In this document: positions 19,360-31,197 of the stretch, in pieces | How positions within the stretch are numbered: the stretch's first letter is position 1 | How the letters are laid out: every line of letters begins with the position of its first letter | Source of the DNA: Paraphysomonas bandaiensis | Lineage: Eukaryota > Chrysophyceae | Assembly (NCBI GenBank): GCA_965644295.1 | Contig: CBFFRP010000199.1 | Coordinates: forward strand, 434,001 to 498,000 | DNA: 64,000 bases | Reading direction: 5' to 3' | Position numbers and translations under genes: made by a program | Notes under the pieces: generated by a model | Database searches by the model: none | Seen by the model: the letters and a program-made list of their open reading frames with translations, nothing else | Told to the model about the DNA's origin: nothing

Positions 19360-21803
19360 TTAGCGACGATTTTTTTTCAGCTTAGCTAATTTTTCTGCTC
19401 GTATTCTTGCAGCCTCCTCAGCCCTTGCTTTTGCTCTTTCCCTAGCCTCTGCGTGAATTCTAGCACTTTCTTTCGCCTTCCATTCCTCAATTTTATCAAC
19501 AGACTGAGGCCCTGAGTCACTTTCACTCGATATAGAATGCCCAGACTCCTCTTCCTCTGCTTTCCTCCTGACAATTTCTTCCTCCTCCGCCTTCCTCCGG
19601 GCAGCCTCCTCTTCCTCTGCTTTCCTCCTGGCAATTTCTTCTTCCTCTGCCTTCCTCCTGGCAACCTCTTCTTCTTCCTCTGCTTTCTTCCTGGCAGCCT
19701 CCTCTTCCTCTGCCTTCCTCCGGGCAGCCTCCTCTTCCTCTGCCTTCCTCCTGGCAACCTCCTCTTCTTCCTCTGCTTTCTTCCTGGCAGCCTCCTCTTC
19801 CTCCTCTGCCTTCCTCCTGGCAATTTCTTCTTCCTCTGCCTTCCTCCTGGCAACCTCTTCTTCTTCCTCTGCTTTCTTCCTGGCAGCCTCCTCTTCCTCT
19901 GCCTTCCTCCGGGCAGCCTCCTCTTCCTCTGCCTTCCTCCTGGCAACCCCCTCTTCTTCCTCTGCTTTCTTCCTGGCAGCCTCCTCTTCCTCCTCTGCCT
20001 TCCTCCGGGCAGCCTCCTCTTCCTCTGCTTTCCTCCTGACAATTTCTTCCTCCTCTGCTTTCTTCCTGGCAGCCTCCTCTTCCTCTGCCTTCCTCCGGGC
20101 AGCCTCCTCTTCCTCTGCTTTCCTCCTGACAATTTCTTCCTCCTCTGCCTTCCTCCGGGCAGCCTCTTCTTCCTCTGCCTTCCTCCTGGCAACCTCCTCT
20201 TCTTCCTCTGCTTTCTTCCTGGCAGCCTCCTCTTCCTCTGCTTTCCTCCTGACAATTTCTTTCTCCTCTGCCTTCCTCCGGGCAATTTCGTCCTCCTCGG
20301 CCTTCCTCCTAGCAACCTCCTCTTCTGCTTTCTTCCTCGCAATTTCTTCCTCCTCTGCCTTCCTCCTGGCAACCTCTTCTTCTTCCTGTGCTTTCTTTCT
20401 AGCAATTTCTTTCTCCTCTGCCTCTGCCTTTCTCCTGACAGCCTCCTCTTCCTCTGCTTTCTTTCTGGCAACCTCCTGTTCATCCGTATGATGCCCATTA
20501 CTGTCAAACTTTTCAGGAACTGGATCGGATATTTCGCTCTTCACTTTTGTGGTCCCCTGCCAAGCGTTGAATACATCCCAGTTAACGACATCATTATGTG
20601 AGTGTGTAAAGTTCGCTTCTCTTTCTCTTCTAACCGTGTCCTATTGGCACAGAAAAGAATTAAATCATTCGACACTTCATTTTTGCTCACGACCTTTGTG
20701 CGGAAAGCGACGACGTATGTTCTACGCGATGATGGACTAAGATTTCCCCCTGATCCATGTACCACATACTCGTCGTGAATAGACACGGAACCCCGGGGTA
20801 CTTCTGCAAACGAAACTTCTTCTTCGTCCCCGATCACGGCGGCGACAGCGTGACCTTCTTCTCTATCTCTAGAAAGTGGTTTGTGGGGACGAAGAACTTT
20901 GTCCACACCTGCGCCACCATTTTACACAAACAAGCAATGCCTTCAAGCTTGGTATCAAAAACCTGATTTTGGAATGTAGCGTATGCACCCATTCTGTCTT
21001 GTGGTTGAATCGATTGCAAGAGAGAAAGTTACCGTGCGCGTATCCGGAGTCATACTTGGGTTGGGCCAATACGCCATATCCTGTAGCCATACATACACAT
21101 TACATATAGCATTAATTACAGTGCCAAATACTACATCTCAGCGCGTATTTACAGTATATTCACGTGCAAAAAGTAGTACATGATACATTCAGGGTACTAC
21201 CTGATGCCAAGCGAAGACGGCATCTTCGGCGCCCGGTCTCTTGTCAAGTAATTGGTCGTAGTCAAATACCTTTACATAATTGTAAGTACGCGAATATTCT
21301 CAGAAATATACAGTGCGCACCATTTCGACATCTGGAAATAACTGCGCTGCAACACTTGCAGCAACTCTCTCGAATATGTTGCCTTTGAATTCGGGGTAGT
21401 ACTTTGTCGGTAACATAGCGTTAATGACTGAATACTGATCTCTCGGTGTATCGAAGGGTTTCGACATGTCGCAGAAATCTTTTCCTTGCGTAGCAGGACT
21501 TCCTTCTCGCATGTACTTATCGTATGTCTCCTCAATAACAAGCAGCTCCTCCTCTGTTAAAAAATTGGGCAAAATAGTGAGCCCATTCGACAAAAAAGAC
21601 TCCTTCTGAGATGGGCACACCACGTAGGCATCGCCATGCCGGTGGCCACAGTGATTATGTGTGGTATTTTCCACAATTTGATTCTGCAGGTTGGCCCCTT
21701 GATACAGCTTGAGCTCGAGCTGAGTGTTGGCTATCTTGCCAATAATAAACACCACCACAGCGCTCACTATAGGGCATAACATACAGTAATCAATCCCTTT
21801 CAT
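19360..21803 (-). CDS. Membrane-anchored phytanoyl-CoA dioxygenase (PhyH)-like protein with Lys/Ala/Glu-repeat tail
   Basis: Five exons (21803-21312, 21269-21201, 21080-20963, 20908-20691, 20640-19360) give 725 residues. Residues about 8-24 form a transmembrane/signal anchor. Residues about 70-330 form a PhyH-type Fe(II)/2-oxoglutarate dioxygenase. FAWHQDMAYWPNPSMTPDTR supplies the H-x-D ligands (His186, Asp188, split by an intron). NGCIRYIPKSG follows. SIHDEYVVHGSGGN supplies the distal His277, then SSRRTY the 2-oxoglutarate Arg. The domain ends HSHNDVVNWDVFNAW. From about residue 345 the protein is a run of roughly 9-11-residue units (A-R-R/K-K-A-E-E-E-E), then a basic helical tail. The tail is coded by a roughly 0.93-kb minisatellite (about 19545-20480) in frame within the last exon. 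The hydroxylated substrate is unknown; the tail probably forms a long single helix. Confidence 0.88.
19545..20480 (-). repeat. Coding minisatellite of about 27-33-bp units
   Basis: On the plus strand the units read as CTCTTCCTCTGCCTTCCTCC variants followed by GGCA. They are tandemly repeated about 30 times with small length variants that always keep frame. They encode the Glu/Lys/Ala-rich tail of the PhyH-like protein. Blocks of several units recur as near-identical higher-order repeats (for example near 19660-19760 and 19860-19960), which suggests recent expansion by slippage or unequal exchange. Confidence 0.9.
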
Positions 21804-22223
21804 CCTCTACTCACTTGGAAGATATAATATTGCACAAGACCACCTTTGTGTGTTTAAATGAGGTCGAATCTCCTTTAATCTTCTGGCGGGTAGATTGAGA
21901 GTATCATCTGCATCTGCAGGCAGATATTGATACAGCAGTATATACTTCTGCAGGTGTGTCGTGACACGTGTCTCATTTGAATCTAGACACTTTCAGGAAG
22001 TGAGTGTATACCGGTATACGGTATAGTATACGTACAGAGTAGCTGGAACTATTTCGTATACATACATATACACTGCTGTATACATCGCTCACTGCCTGAC
22101 TGTATCTGCAGCTGGAGCAAGGTATGATATAAGAGTAGTATGCTATGATGTAGAGACATAACACATATTTAATTTCTTTCGAAGTACTTTATATTTGCAT
22201 ATTTCCTTCTCTATATTCTAGTA
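21804..22223. promoter_or_regulatory. Divergent intergenic region between PhyH-like and ABI genes
   Basis: 420 bp between two divergent ATG codons, so both promoters should be here. It has tetranucleotide-like GTATAC/GTATACGG stretches around 22005-22085. Confidence 0.4.
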
Positions 22224-23492
22224 ATGCCCCACATGGATGAAGATGAGTTCGGCATCTCTTCTGAAATGGCAACACCTGAAGAACGCATGAATTATTATTC
22301 CCAGAAGGCGCTGCCAGAGTCTTTGTCGAAAATATCAATGCACCATGACTCCCTCGCTCGAGTTATTGAATATCTAGAGAATGAATATTTGTCTTGTAGT
22401 CCTGGAAATCAGCAAGACGTGGAAGATAAGGTAACATTATGAATCTATAGCGACTCTTTATAATCAACTATTGGACAGGCGAAAATGTACCTCACTGATG
22501 CCCTGGGCACAGTCGTGCAGAGCATCAGCACAGTCGCCAGTAAGTCATCAATTGAAATGTGTGTTGCATGTGTGTTTAAAGCTGCGTCAAACTTTCTCGG
22601 ATTGATAGTACGTGTAACTGTGTCATTGCAGCTCACCTTGAGGACTTAGTTGGACTGCAGCTAGAAGCTGTCGACGCGCTTAGTACACAAATGGCCCAAA
22701 CTAAAACGTATGAATATTAGTTACCCTTTTTTTGTTGTGTATGTATTCTGAATCTTGTGTTCCTGCAGACGTCTGCAGATGTGCAAGGAACAGCATGGCG
22801 GAGAGAGGTATGGTAAACCAAAGTTGTTTATTCTCTCAGAGTTGCTCTCTAGGCTTCTGTCCCTCCGCGACCCAGTCAGTTCTCCTCATGGAGAATATGC
22901 CAGGTCTTGTCATTGTATATATGTGGCATAAATTTTCTTATGTGACTGCACAGGGAGGTTATGGTTGGCGTGACTGAATCTGGTAACTCCTTTTTGCCTG
23001 CACCAACACCTGGAGCACGTCTGGAGTCACTGCAGACTGTGCATGTTCCCCCACCTCAAGGAACCTATACTCGGGTTCCTCTTTCTTCCAGGTATAGAGT
23101 ACATAGTAGTAATTTATGTGTTGTCCTATTTTATTGATATGGCGATTATTATTGTTTCGTTGCAGAATGAACAAATTCGACAACGTAGGAGTCTGTCTTC
23201 AGCGCGAAGAGAGGGTATCACATGACTCTATACCTCCCGTCTCTGGTGTATATGAGCGCGTTCGCCGGTCCTCTAACTCCGGGCTCAGACAGAGTCTCGC
23301 GCCTACACGAAGTACAATAAATTCTTCTATTTTATGTGTGTTTTTTTTAATAATTTTGTCGTAGTGAGTGTGAGGGAGCCTGACGCCACTCCAGATTCAA
23401 CTGAGAATGTACCGAAACCACCACCAAGACTAAGCAGTGTCGCAGGAGCACCTCCACCACCACTTAGCCGAACTTCTAACTCAGGGATGTGA
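22224..23492 (+). CDS. ABI: Abl-interactor (ABI) homologue, WAVE-complex subunit
   Basis: Eight exons (22224-22430, 22479-22539, 22632-22707, 22769-22807, 22853-22903, 22954-23091, 23166-23311, 23365-23492) give 281 residues. The N-terminal helical part matches ABI: HHDSLARVIEYLENEY, then a helix running AKMYLTDALGTVVQSISTVA and HLEDLVGLQLEAVDALSTQM. This is the segment that bundles with WAVE/SCAR and HSPC300. The C-terminal half is Pro/Ser/Arg-rich with short proline runs (VPKPPPR, APPPPLSR) and lacks the SH3 domain of animal ABI, as usual in protists and plants. ABI is part of the five-subunit WAVE regulatory complex that activates Arp2/3 downstream of Rac. Eight small exons in 1.27 kb is the densest splicing in the window after the kinesin. 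Confidence 0.8.
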
Positions 23493-24952
23493 TTACGCGG
23501 ATATTTTGTATGGTATGTGTGATAATATATGGGACAAGTGACAATGACTTGCTGTATCATGAAGAGCTGGCACACTTAGATATTATGTCGTTAAGTCATT
23601 TTAGGCGCTTATAGTAAAGATTAGTAGTATTCATCTATATAATACGCTTTCGATCCAGTTAGGTTGTAATCATTTATAATCATTCATAATTACTTGAGTT
23701 TACTATTTACTATGATTTACTAGCCCTACATCTTCAGTATAGACGTGGATGCTATGACCCTCTCAGTATAATAGTTCGAATGCGCCGCCTATGCTAACTC
23801 TAGCTTGTATTAAATTGTATAACTGCGATTACATAGTTTCAGGAGATAGGAAATAGTAGAATGAAGCTCTACTTAGCAGAATTCGGCCAGAAAGTGTTCG
23901 ACGTAACACAATACCTGAATTATAGTAGTATGTAAAGCATTGCTGCGTCTTACTTATTATGATGAGTAAATATTTTGTCTTCTTAAATGTTTTCGTTGTA
24001 GTGTATAGTCAGTAACACGTTAGCAACGTTATATTTTTCGTCTGGACGGAATATAGTATGGGATGGCATTATGGCCAACCTGATGAAATGAAAATGTGCT
24101 CGGTATCATATGTAAGCTTTATCGATGGATCATAGATAGATGCAACGCCCTATATATTCCCTTATATCTACATACTTTTCTCGAGACACACAGTTTTATA
24201 TTTCCATTGGACTCGTGGAATAGAAGCACTAACACCTTGTGATCTGGACATATGCAATGAGTGGGTCCTTCATAGAGCTATATTTGAGTGCCTACAATCC
24301 CTTCAGCTCCGGATGCAACTCAGCGCTATGAAGAATGTGGTACTCTAGCAGATTGTATCGGATATATCTATAGGGCACATACGATCTATACAGGCAGCTG
24401 TTCGCTCCAAACGAAAGATTCACACACCCAATCAGCAGCAGTGAGATGTATACAGCAGGAGGAGGATAACTACATGTATACGGCGGTATACCGGTATACT
24501 ATCAAAAATCAAAACTGAAATGAAATTTTCCTGCTGTTCGTGTATGTGCTGCTGCTCTATGCTGTGTACCATGATGGTGTATGGGCAGGGTAGGGAAGAA
24601 AAAGAAGTGGGCAATGAAGTCACCTGACTTCTGTCTGCATGTAAAATCTGCCAAGTCCATATATAAGATATACAGTCCATAGCTAACAAGAGAATCAATG
24701 AGAACAGAAGATAAGAGTACGTGAATTGCTTCACTTCAATCGACTCACTTCGATATATTCTTAATATCATCGTCTGTGTGTTGCTGTGTACTTGAGAGGG
24801 AGTACTGAGGGCTAAGCAATTGCCGCAAGTAGTGCTGGGTGCTTGGTTCGCAGTTGTAGTGGCTGAGTGAATGCTTTCCCTGGTCTGACATACACTGATA
24901 TCGATATTGCGACAGCAGTTACCTCATACACTATACGACACCATAGGACACT
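23493..24952. other. Intergenic region, no gene recognised
   Basis: 1.46 kb. Minus-strand ORF 24432-24770 encodes hydrophobic low-complexity sequence without family features, and plus-strand ORF 24288-24518 is similar. I call neither a gene. The promoter of the EF-hand gene should lie at the right end. Confidence 0.45.
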
Positions 24953-26717
24953 ATGGGAAACATGTTAGGCTACGATGTTTACTCCAAGTACCCGAATACG
25001 GTGAAATGGAGACCACTTTTTGAAGCGCTGAACTTCAGTGCTAGAGATGTGGGTCGTTTGCACAGGGCGTTTGTGGACATATCGGGCACAGGTACGACCG
25101 TTATCAACCAGGACCAGCTGCTGGACTTCCTCGATGTAGATAGGAATAAATTTACTAAGCGTGTGTTCAGCATATTCGATGAGGATGGATCGGGAACGAT
25201 TGACTTTCGCGAGTTTGTGATATCTCTTTATAACTACTGCACGCTGGGTAATTCTACTTTAGGTAACACTTTGATAATATGTGCCTTAACCATACGATAA
25301 CTGATAACTTGGCAGCATTGTTTGCGTTTGATCTCTATGACCGAGATAGTAGTGGTGTGATAGACTCTACTGAAGTGGATATGATGCTAAGAGATATATA
25401 TGGGAAGCGATTTAAGAAAAATAAACACGCTCAAAGGTACACTTTTCCACTGTCATGCATTGGTTTTATAAGCTAATACTTCATAGAATCGGTGATAAAA
25501 TTGCCAGCATGAGAAATGTAGAGTTTGATAAAGATGTTTTTCGTGAATTCCTTCGCAAGCATCCGACCATGCTTTTCCCTGCCTTTGAGATTCAGAAAAA
25601 AATTAAGAAGAAGTGTCTTGGTGTAGGTTTCTGGAAGCGCTACACAGCTCGTCGAGTAGAACTGTGTAATGGGACTTATATGTCTGTCGGACAGTTAATT
25701 GACACATTAATGAATACAAAGGGGCCCAGTCGCAGTTCTCGGTTAATAAATCAATACACTTCCTCCATTAGCGAGAGCTTTCAAACACCAGACGATAGTG
25801 CAGATACTAGAGGGAAAACCAAAGGCAAGGGACGAAAGACAAAAGACGTTCATTATGTCGGTGCCACTTATCAGCGGATCTCGGATGAACCAAATTCTGG
25901 TACTGCAGGTGAGTTTGAGTATTCCATATGTGTGTAGTTTGGTGTACCTTTTTGGAATCTCGCACAATTATCCAAATGTGTTATGAACTTTTTAGATGCA
26001 GCAAATATAATTCTTACATATCTTGGTCTCTGACATTTTTGTTGGGTGTAGGGGACACCCATCGTCGCAAACCGACTAGACGTCAACTCGAACGTCAGGA
26101 AAGCTTAGACATGTTCGCGCGATCTCTTGGTCATCTGGCAGAGCGCAAATCATCTGTGGGGGCTGTTGATACTGATACGATTATTACCACAACTCCGTCA
26201 GGTGAGGCATGACAGGAAAAATATCTTTATATTTGTATATACTTTTCAATTGCACACTGTAATAAACACTTGTAATGTAGGCAACCAGGAAGAAGTAAGT
26301 AATTCACGCAGGAGGCCTAGTTTCAGTCGCGCGGAGACGCTCTCTCATGAAGGTACATACTATTATCATGTGTGGTTTATGCATGTTTCATTGTCTTGGT
26401 AATACCCCTGGTTTAACGTCAATCTAATTTTTGTCGTAGATGATAACATATCTAGCCGACGGCAGACATTCCCGCCTTCTGATGACAAGGGCCACAAAGT
26501 ACGTACGTTCGACCGCCGGGCGTCTACTGGTACAACTTCTGCTGCGGGTAATAACAAGGTCAAGCCTCCTCCTCAGCGAAAGGTTACTAGGCGGGTCGTT
26601 CGTCAGGTCAGCGTGGCATCACCGTCTGCAGCAACTGCTGCTGTTGTCATACCCGAACAAAAGAAGGCTTCGGAGCATCATCGCAGACGACTTTTTGCTC
26701 AATCGGTGTCGGTTTAA
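24953..26717 (+). CDS. N-myristoylatable EF-hand protein with basic disordered tail
   Basis: Six exons (24953-25247, 25316-25436, 25487-25908, 26052-26201, 26281-26352, 26440-26717) give 445 residues. It starts Met-Gly-Asn-Met-Leu-Gly, a plausible N-myristoylation signal. It carries a degenerate first EF-hand, then two good calcium loops: DEDGSGTIDFRE (76-87) and DRDSSGVIDSTE (107-118), each with acidic positions 1, 3 and 12. The N-terminal half resembles calcineurin-B/recoverin-type sensors. The C-terminal roughly 200 residues are Ser/Arg/Lys-rich and predicted disordered, with many RRxS-type phosphosites (RRRPSFSRAE, RRQTFP). A membrane-linked calcium sensor or kinase substrate is an inference. 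The partner is unknown. Confidence 0.82.
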
Positions 26718-27832
26718 CTTGACTGAACCATGTGTTGTGTGTGTATTATTACGCACACCTACTGATTATTACGATGCGACAGCTCGTGATTTTCTATTAT
26801 TTCAGTGGAATATTTATTGGTTTTACTGTTTGACTTCATTATAATGTTGCGGTTGGAAACACTGCATACGTTTTTATTACTTCACATGATATATGACTTA
26901 ATTGCTCGATTCAGAGTGATAAATTTTGTTTCTATTCTCTTTGTACTGGTGGGTACGTTGCAGGATCTATGAGACATGTTTTAATGCATACAAGAATTTA
27001 TTGACTTAGCTTATACCGAATTATTATGGTCACATCATAACTAAATATTGATGTAATCATTCTCTACTAACTTGAATTTGGTAAAACTGGGGAAGGGGCC
27101 CTTTTTTACTTCCTGACCCTTAGGGAGACTCTCTCCTCGATTCCCCCGTTTTTTATCTAAAGCTAGTCGCAAGCTCATTATGAATCGAGAATCGAAACAT
27201 AGAAAATATTGTTTATGTATAGGTGTTGGCAGTTTGATGCGTGATTTTAAGTAAACGAATGGCCTCGTCCTCATCTTTCTCTTCATCGAGCTCACCTTCG
27301 TGTGCAATTACATCATTTATGAAAAGCGTCGCAGCTGTGCCTTTTCCGCGTGGTTGAGTTCTCCTTCCCTACCACGCTGAATTTTGACTACACTGCTCTC
27401 TCGATATCTGCATCTTGAACAATGTCCGCGGATATATATATCCTATTGTTAAGCTGAAATAATAGTATCGACAGTATGCAGTGATATCAAAAGATATGAT
27501 AAATTCGAAGATGTCAGGGTGGTCGTCATATACTAGCTACTTTGGCCACATCAAATACAGTGTGTTTTAAAAAGGCAAGACTCCACAACTCTACAACACG
27601 ATAACTACTTTGTTTCCTGCACAAATTCTCTTTCGTGTTTTTAAAATTGTATAGGTATTACGACAACACGAAATGCCATAAAACTTATCATACAACCAAT
27701 TCTACGTTGTAAAGAATTTCAGAGCCTACTCTTAACTCATTTTAACTTCTCAGGGCACATACTACGAAAACATGCAAGTGGGAATCCAATTAGTACTCTC
27801 CACTTCTAGACATGTCACCAATCCAATTAAAT
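26718..27832. other. Intergenic region with a dispersed repeat
   Basis: 1.1 kb between convergent genes. It holds one copy of the second repeat family (27329-27430). Minus-strand ORF 27041-27307 has no recognisable domain and is not annotated as a gene. Confidence 0.5.
27329..27430 (+). repeat. Second dispersed repeat family, copy 1
   Basis: It contains TCCTTCCCTACCACGCTGAA, then TTTTGACTAC, TCTCTCGATATCTGCATC and TTGAACAATGTCCGC. It matches 51878-51972 over about 95 bp in the same order and spacing, with scattered substitutions. Confidence 0.75.
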
Positions 27833-30658
27833 CTACGGCTCAAATTTCCAGTCTGGGGGAACCGCCATTGCCCAGTTGAATTTCTCTCTCAAGGTCTTGG
27901 CAAACACCTTGTCAATCGGTACCTCGCAGCGTTTGCACCAGGCAACCGATATACGAGGGTCCATATAGTTAATCTTAGAAGTGCCCAGCGCCACTTCCTT
28001 ATTCTCATCACGATTGCGGATATCTGTCTCCATTCGACGAATATCATCGTTCCAACGTTCAATCTTTGCCGACAGAGAGCTCTCCGTGGGGGTTGTCTTT
28101 AGCATATGCTTTTCTTGGTATCTCCGCTTCTGGTCCTGCAAAAAGCAAAATATCAGACCAAAATAACGAAAACAAAAACATATGAGCTACACTCAATAAT
28201 ACTTTCACACGCTTTAGTACATATAATTCGGAACAGGCAGTAGTAATAACGAAAAAAATAAACATAATACAGATACGCACGTTCTTCTGATCAGCTTTGG
28301 CTTCTTCTAACGCTGCAGCTGCAGCTAACTTTTGCTCATTAGTTTTCGCGGTCTCTTTGGCACGCAGTGCTTGCTTTACACGCTCTGCGATGCGCTCTAC
28401 CACACTGCTGTCGTCCTTCTTTAATGGGATTTTCGAAGCTTGACCGCGCTTCGCTAAGTCCTTCCACCTGTACCAAGCCAACATCATATAACGTTATATT
28501 ATATGATCTATCTATCGCTGCATATATAATACTACAAAGCTAAATGTACCTTTCACTCACAAATTTCAACGGATGCAATGTAACAACTTACTTTATCAGC
28601 TGTCTGCGCTGAGTCTTGAGGGTTTCAAGTTTCTCATTGAGGTTTTCAAACATGGCCTCTGTGGCTTTGGATACGGTCTTCTGGTGATTACACAAGATTG
28701 CGACTTCTCTGTTTGCTGCATTGTAGCGCACAATTTTCTCCTGGATTGTGAGGCCCTCTAAGTCTTGAGCAGAAGGGAGTTCCTTTTCCAGTGTAATGGA
28801 AGCATTATAGGTACGAAATACCTTCGCGGTAAGTCCCGGCATAAGTGATGTGAGGTGCTTGTTAAGGATCGGAGGGGTCAACTTCTCGAACACATCTTGG
28901 TTGGGTGACTTCCCCGCGCAAAATGATTTCAAATTTCGAAACACTCTCTTTCCGAGAGCATCGTACTTGGCAAAATTTATTGTCTGCTTGAAAAGCATGC
29001 TGTCTTTACCCAGGAACTCTAACTCAATTTCGTGCGATCCTTCCTCGTCTTCTCCTGCAGTAGGATTCAAGAATTTGAGGTGTTCCACTCGCAAGGAGCA
29101 ACACCCGACTGTGTCTGCTTCATCCTCGCCCTTCTCGCCGCCTACACGGAGAGCAAGAACATCTATAACCCACATCGCTGTGCCAAGTTGCCTCTCGGCC
29201 AAATCCTACCGGCACAAGCATGACAAGAAATAGAGATACAATATGTACCAGCACCTTGCTTTTGATCTTTGTAGTATAATCTCGTCGAACTTTACCGATG
29301 TATTTCGAGAGTCGGATAGCTTTGTCATATTTTTCCAGGTCACTCTTTCCTTTGAATGATGAACTCGCAGCAAGCATAACATACTTGTGCTGTTGCTGTA
29401 CGTTCTCCTGCCATGCGCATAGCCAGGTAACCATGGGGTCATGCCGCACAGATGCCCAAGCATGACCAGGGAGCATACACTTTGGGGGGCATGAGTCCAA
29501 GGAGACATTAACATCCACTGACTCTGCGAAGCAGCGCCGCTTGATCATTCCGGTCAATGGGTGCTCTCCACGACCGCGGAACAGGCCTGGGGGCTCCATG
29601 TTGTAGTTCCCCATCTACAGTTTCATAGCACCATAAGAATCGATAACGATACAGTGCATTGCTCTCAAGGCTCCAAAACAGACAAAATAATTAATATGCA
29701 CGACACCAACCTTCTCCAGTCGACCGTCAATCATGGCGTACCCAAAGCGCAAGACTAGACCCTCCTTCTCCTTCTTAGCAATCGCTTTTTCTTCATCAGT
29801 AGCGGCCTTTTTCAGACTGCGCTGCATGTCCAGATGCTCTTTGATTCGACTGAAGTCACATAGTTCGAGTTTTTTAATGACATGGCCAGGTGGAAGAGAT
29901 GCTAGGAACCCATTAAAGAAATTCGCTTTGAATACAGCACTTGTTTTCGGGTTACCCAATTGAGGCCCATCCTCTGGCATAGCCGCAAAAAAAGTGGCAA
30001 TTTCCTCTTGTTCGTCGGTTAAATCTACTGGAGAACCATTGTATAGCAGAGGGACATTGTGTCTTTTGTAGGGAGGGGCGAAAAGAACGCCCGGGTGCTC
30101 CAGTTTTCTCCAATTCGCTCCGTTCGGGAGCTCTTTCGCCTCCCACCATTTGTATGCCCTCCGGGCTTCTTCAAGTCGCTCTAAGCGGGTCAATTCCTTC
30201 AAGGGACGAGATCTATCACTTGCAGTCTTTGGTTTCGATTTTTTGACCTTCTTTGCGGCTTTCTTAGTAGCGGCCCTTTTAGCAGGCATTGACCGCTTCT
30301 TACTACCGCGAGGTTCATCATCAACCTCATCATCAGTATCGGATAGATTTTCATCACTCCCCTCATCACTATCGCTGCTATTATTGCTGTCACCATCACT
30401 CGCATCGTCCTCATTGTCATCACTCTCTTCTTGTTTCTTTGGACGAACAGATGACTGTCTTGCAGTCGGTTTCTTCGCTGTTTGTCTTCTTGCCGGCGCA
30501 CTGGTTCTCTTTTTCTTAACAGGACTCATGTCGCTCTCATCATCACTATCATCATCACTATCATTGTTATTGTTATTCATCTCATCATCATCAGAGTCCT
30601 CCGCATAACTTATCCTCTTACGAACCCTTGATCGAGATCTACTGTCATCGGCATCCAT
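27833..30658 (-). CDS. TOP1: DNA topoisomerase I (type IB)
   Basis: Five exons (30658-29711, 29614-29255, 29205-28592, 28467-28281, 28134/28135-27833) give 803 residues. The ATG at 30658 opens a charged, Ser/Asp/Glu- and Lys-rich N-terminus with nuclear localisation signals ([24 protein letters not shown]), as in eukaryotic Top1. The core follows: [61 protein letters not shown] Lys/Ala/Glu linker coiled coil precedes the C-terminal [16 protein letters not shown], whose Tyr760 is the active-site nucleophile. It relaxes supercoils by a 3'-phosphotyrosine nick. Introns are about 50-130 nt. An antisense ORF over the acidic stretch is a shadow. Confidence 0.96.
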
Positions 30659-31197
30659 GATGAAACTCACTCTGATATAATGAAGCAATGGAGTAAACAG
30701 CACAGGTGATTATGCATGTATGTATGCGATGTATAGTTTACTAGAAATATATTCAAACCGCTGCATGACTATACAGACATACATACACATACAGGTACAG
30801 CAATACAGTACATACATATCGTATACACTGCACCATACATACGACTACACTCCCACTGCTCTGGTACTGCTGCTGTATCCCTCACAGCGGTGTATAAAAC
30901 AGGGAGTTTTCCTTAAAAGCACCACTTTTCGACAACTGTAAAGCTCCACTTTCAGGTCATTGGTGTTGGTATTGAAGTTGAGCCGAGAGCAGTCCGCAGT
31001 GGTGTGTATGTATATGTGCATGTACAGCAGCATGCTGTAGTTATCATATCGAGTCAGCTCACATGTCGTAGCATCATCTAAACACACTGCACACACACAG
31101 AGAGAGAGCATCATACCACTCCTGGTGCCTGCCATAGCATAGAATATAGAATACCATCACAGTAACCACCTCTCCCATATATATCCCTATCAGCAGG
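30659..31197. promoter_or_regulatory. Divergent intergenic region between topoisomerase I and P4H genes
   Basis: About 540 bp between two divergent ATG codons. It is rich in ATACATAC/ACATAC repeats near 30770-30840. No defined motif recognised. Confidence 0.4.

Noticed and set aside
19537-20601. A 354-codon plus-strand ORF rich in Leu/Phe/Pro/Gly over the repeat
   Set aside because: It is the antisense of the Glu/Lys/Ala minisatellite, where every unit keeps all frames open. The minus strand continues a clear PhyH domain.
19360-20640. The regular about 30-bp repeat considered as a CRISPR-like array
   Set aside because: Units are tandem without unique spacers and encode a continuous peptide in a eukaryotic gene.
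24432-24770. A 112-codon hydrophobic minus-strand ORF
   Set aside because: Hydrophobicity follows local T-rich composition; there is no conserved pattern or clear start context.
27041-27307. An 88-codon minus-strand ORF rich in Lys/Arg
   Set aside because: No family features, no plausible splice partners, and it abuts a dispersed repeat.
30150-30608. A 152-codon plus-strand ORF rich in Ser/Leu
   Set aside because: It is the antisense shadow of the acidic Ser/Asp N-terminus of topoisomerase I.
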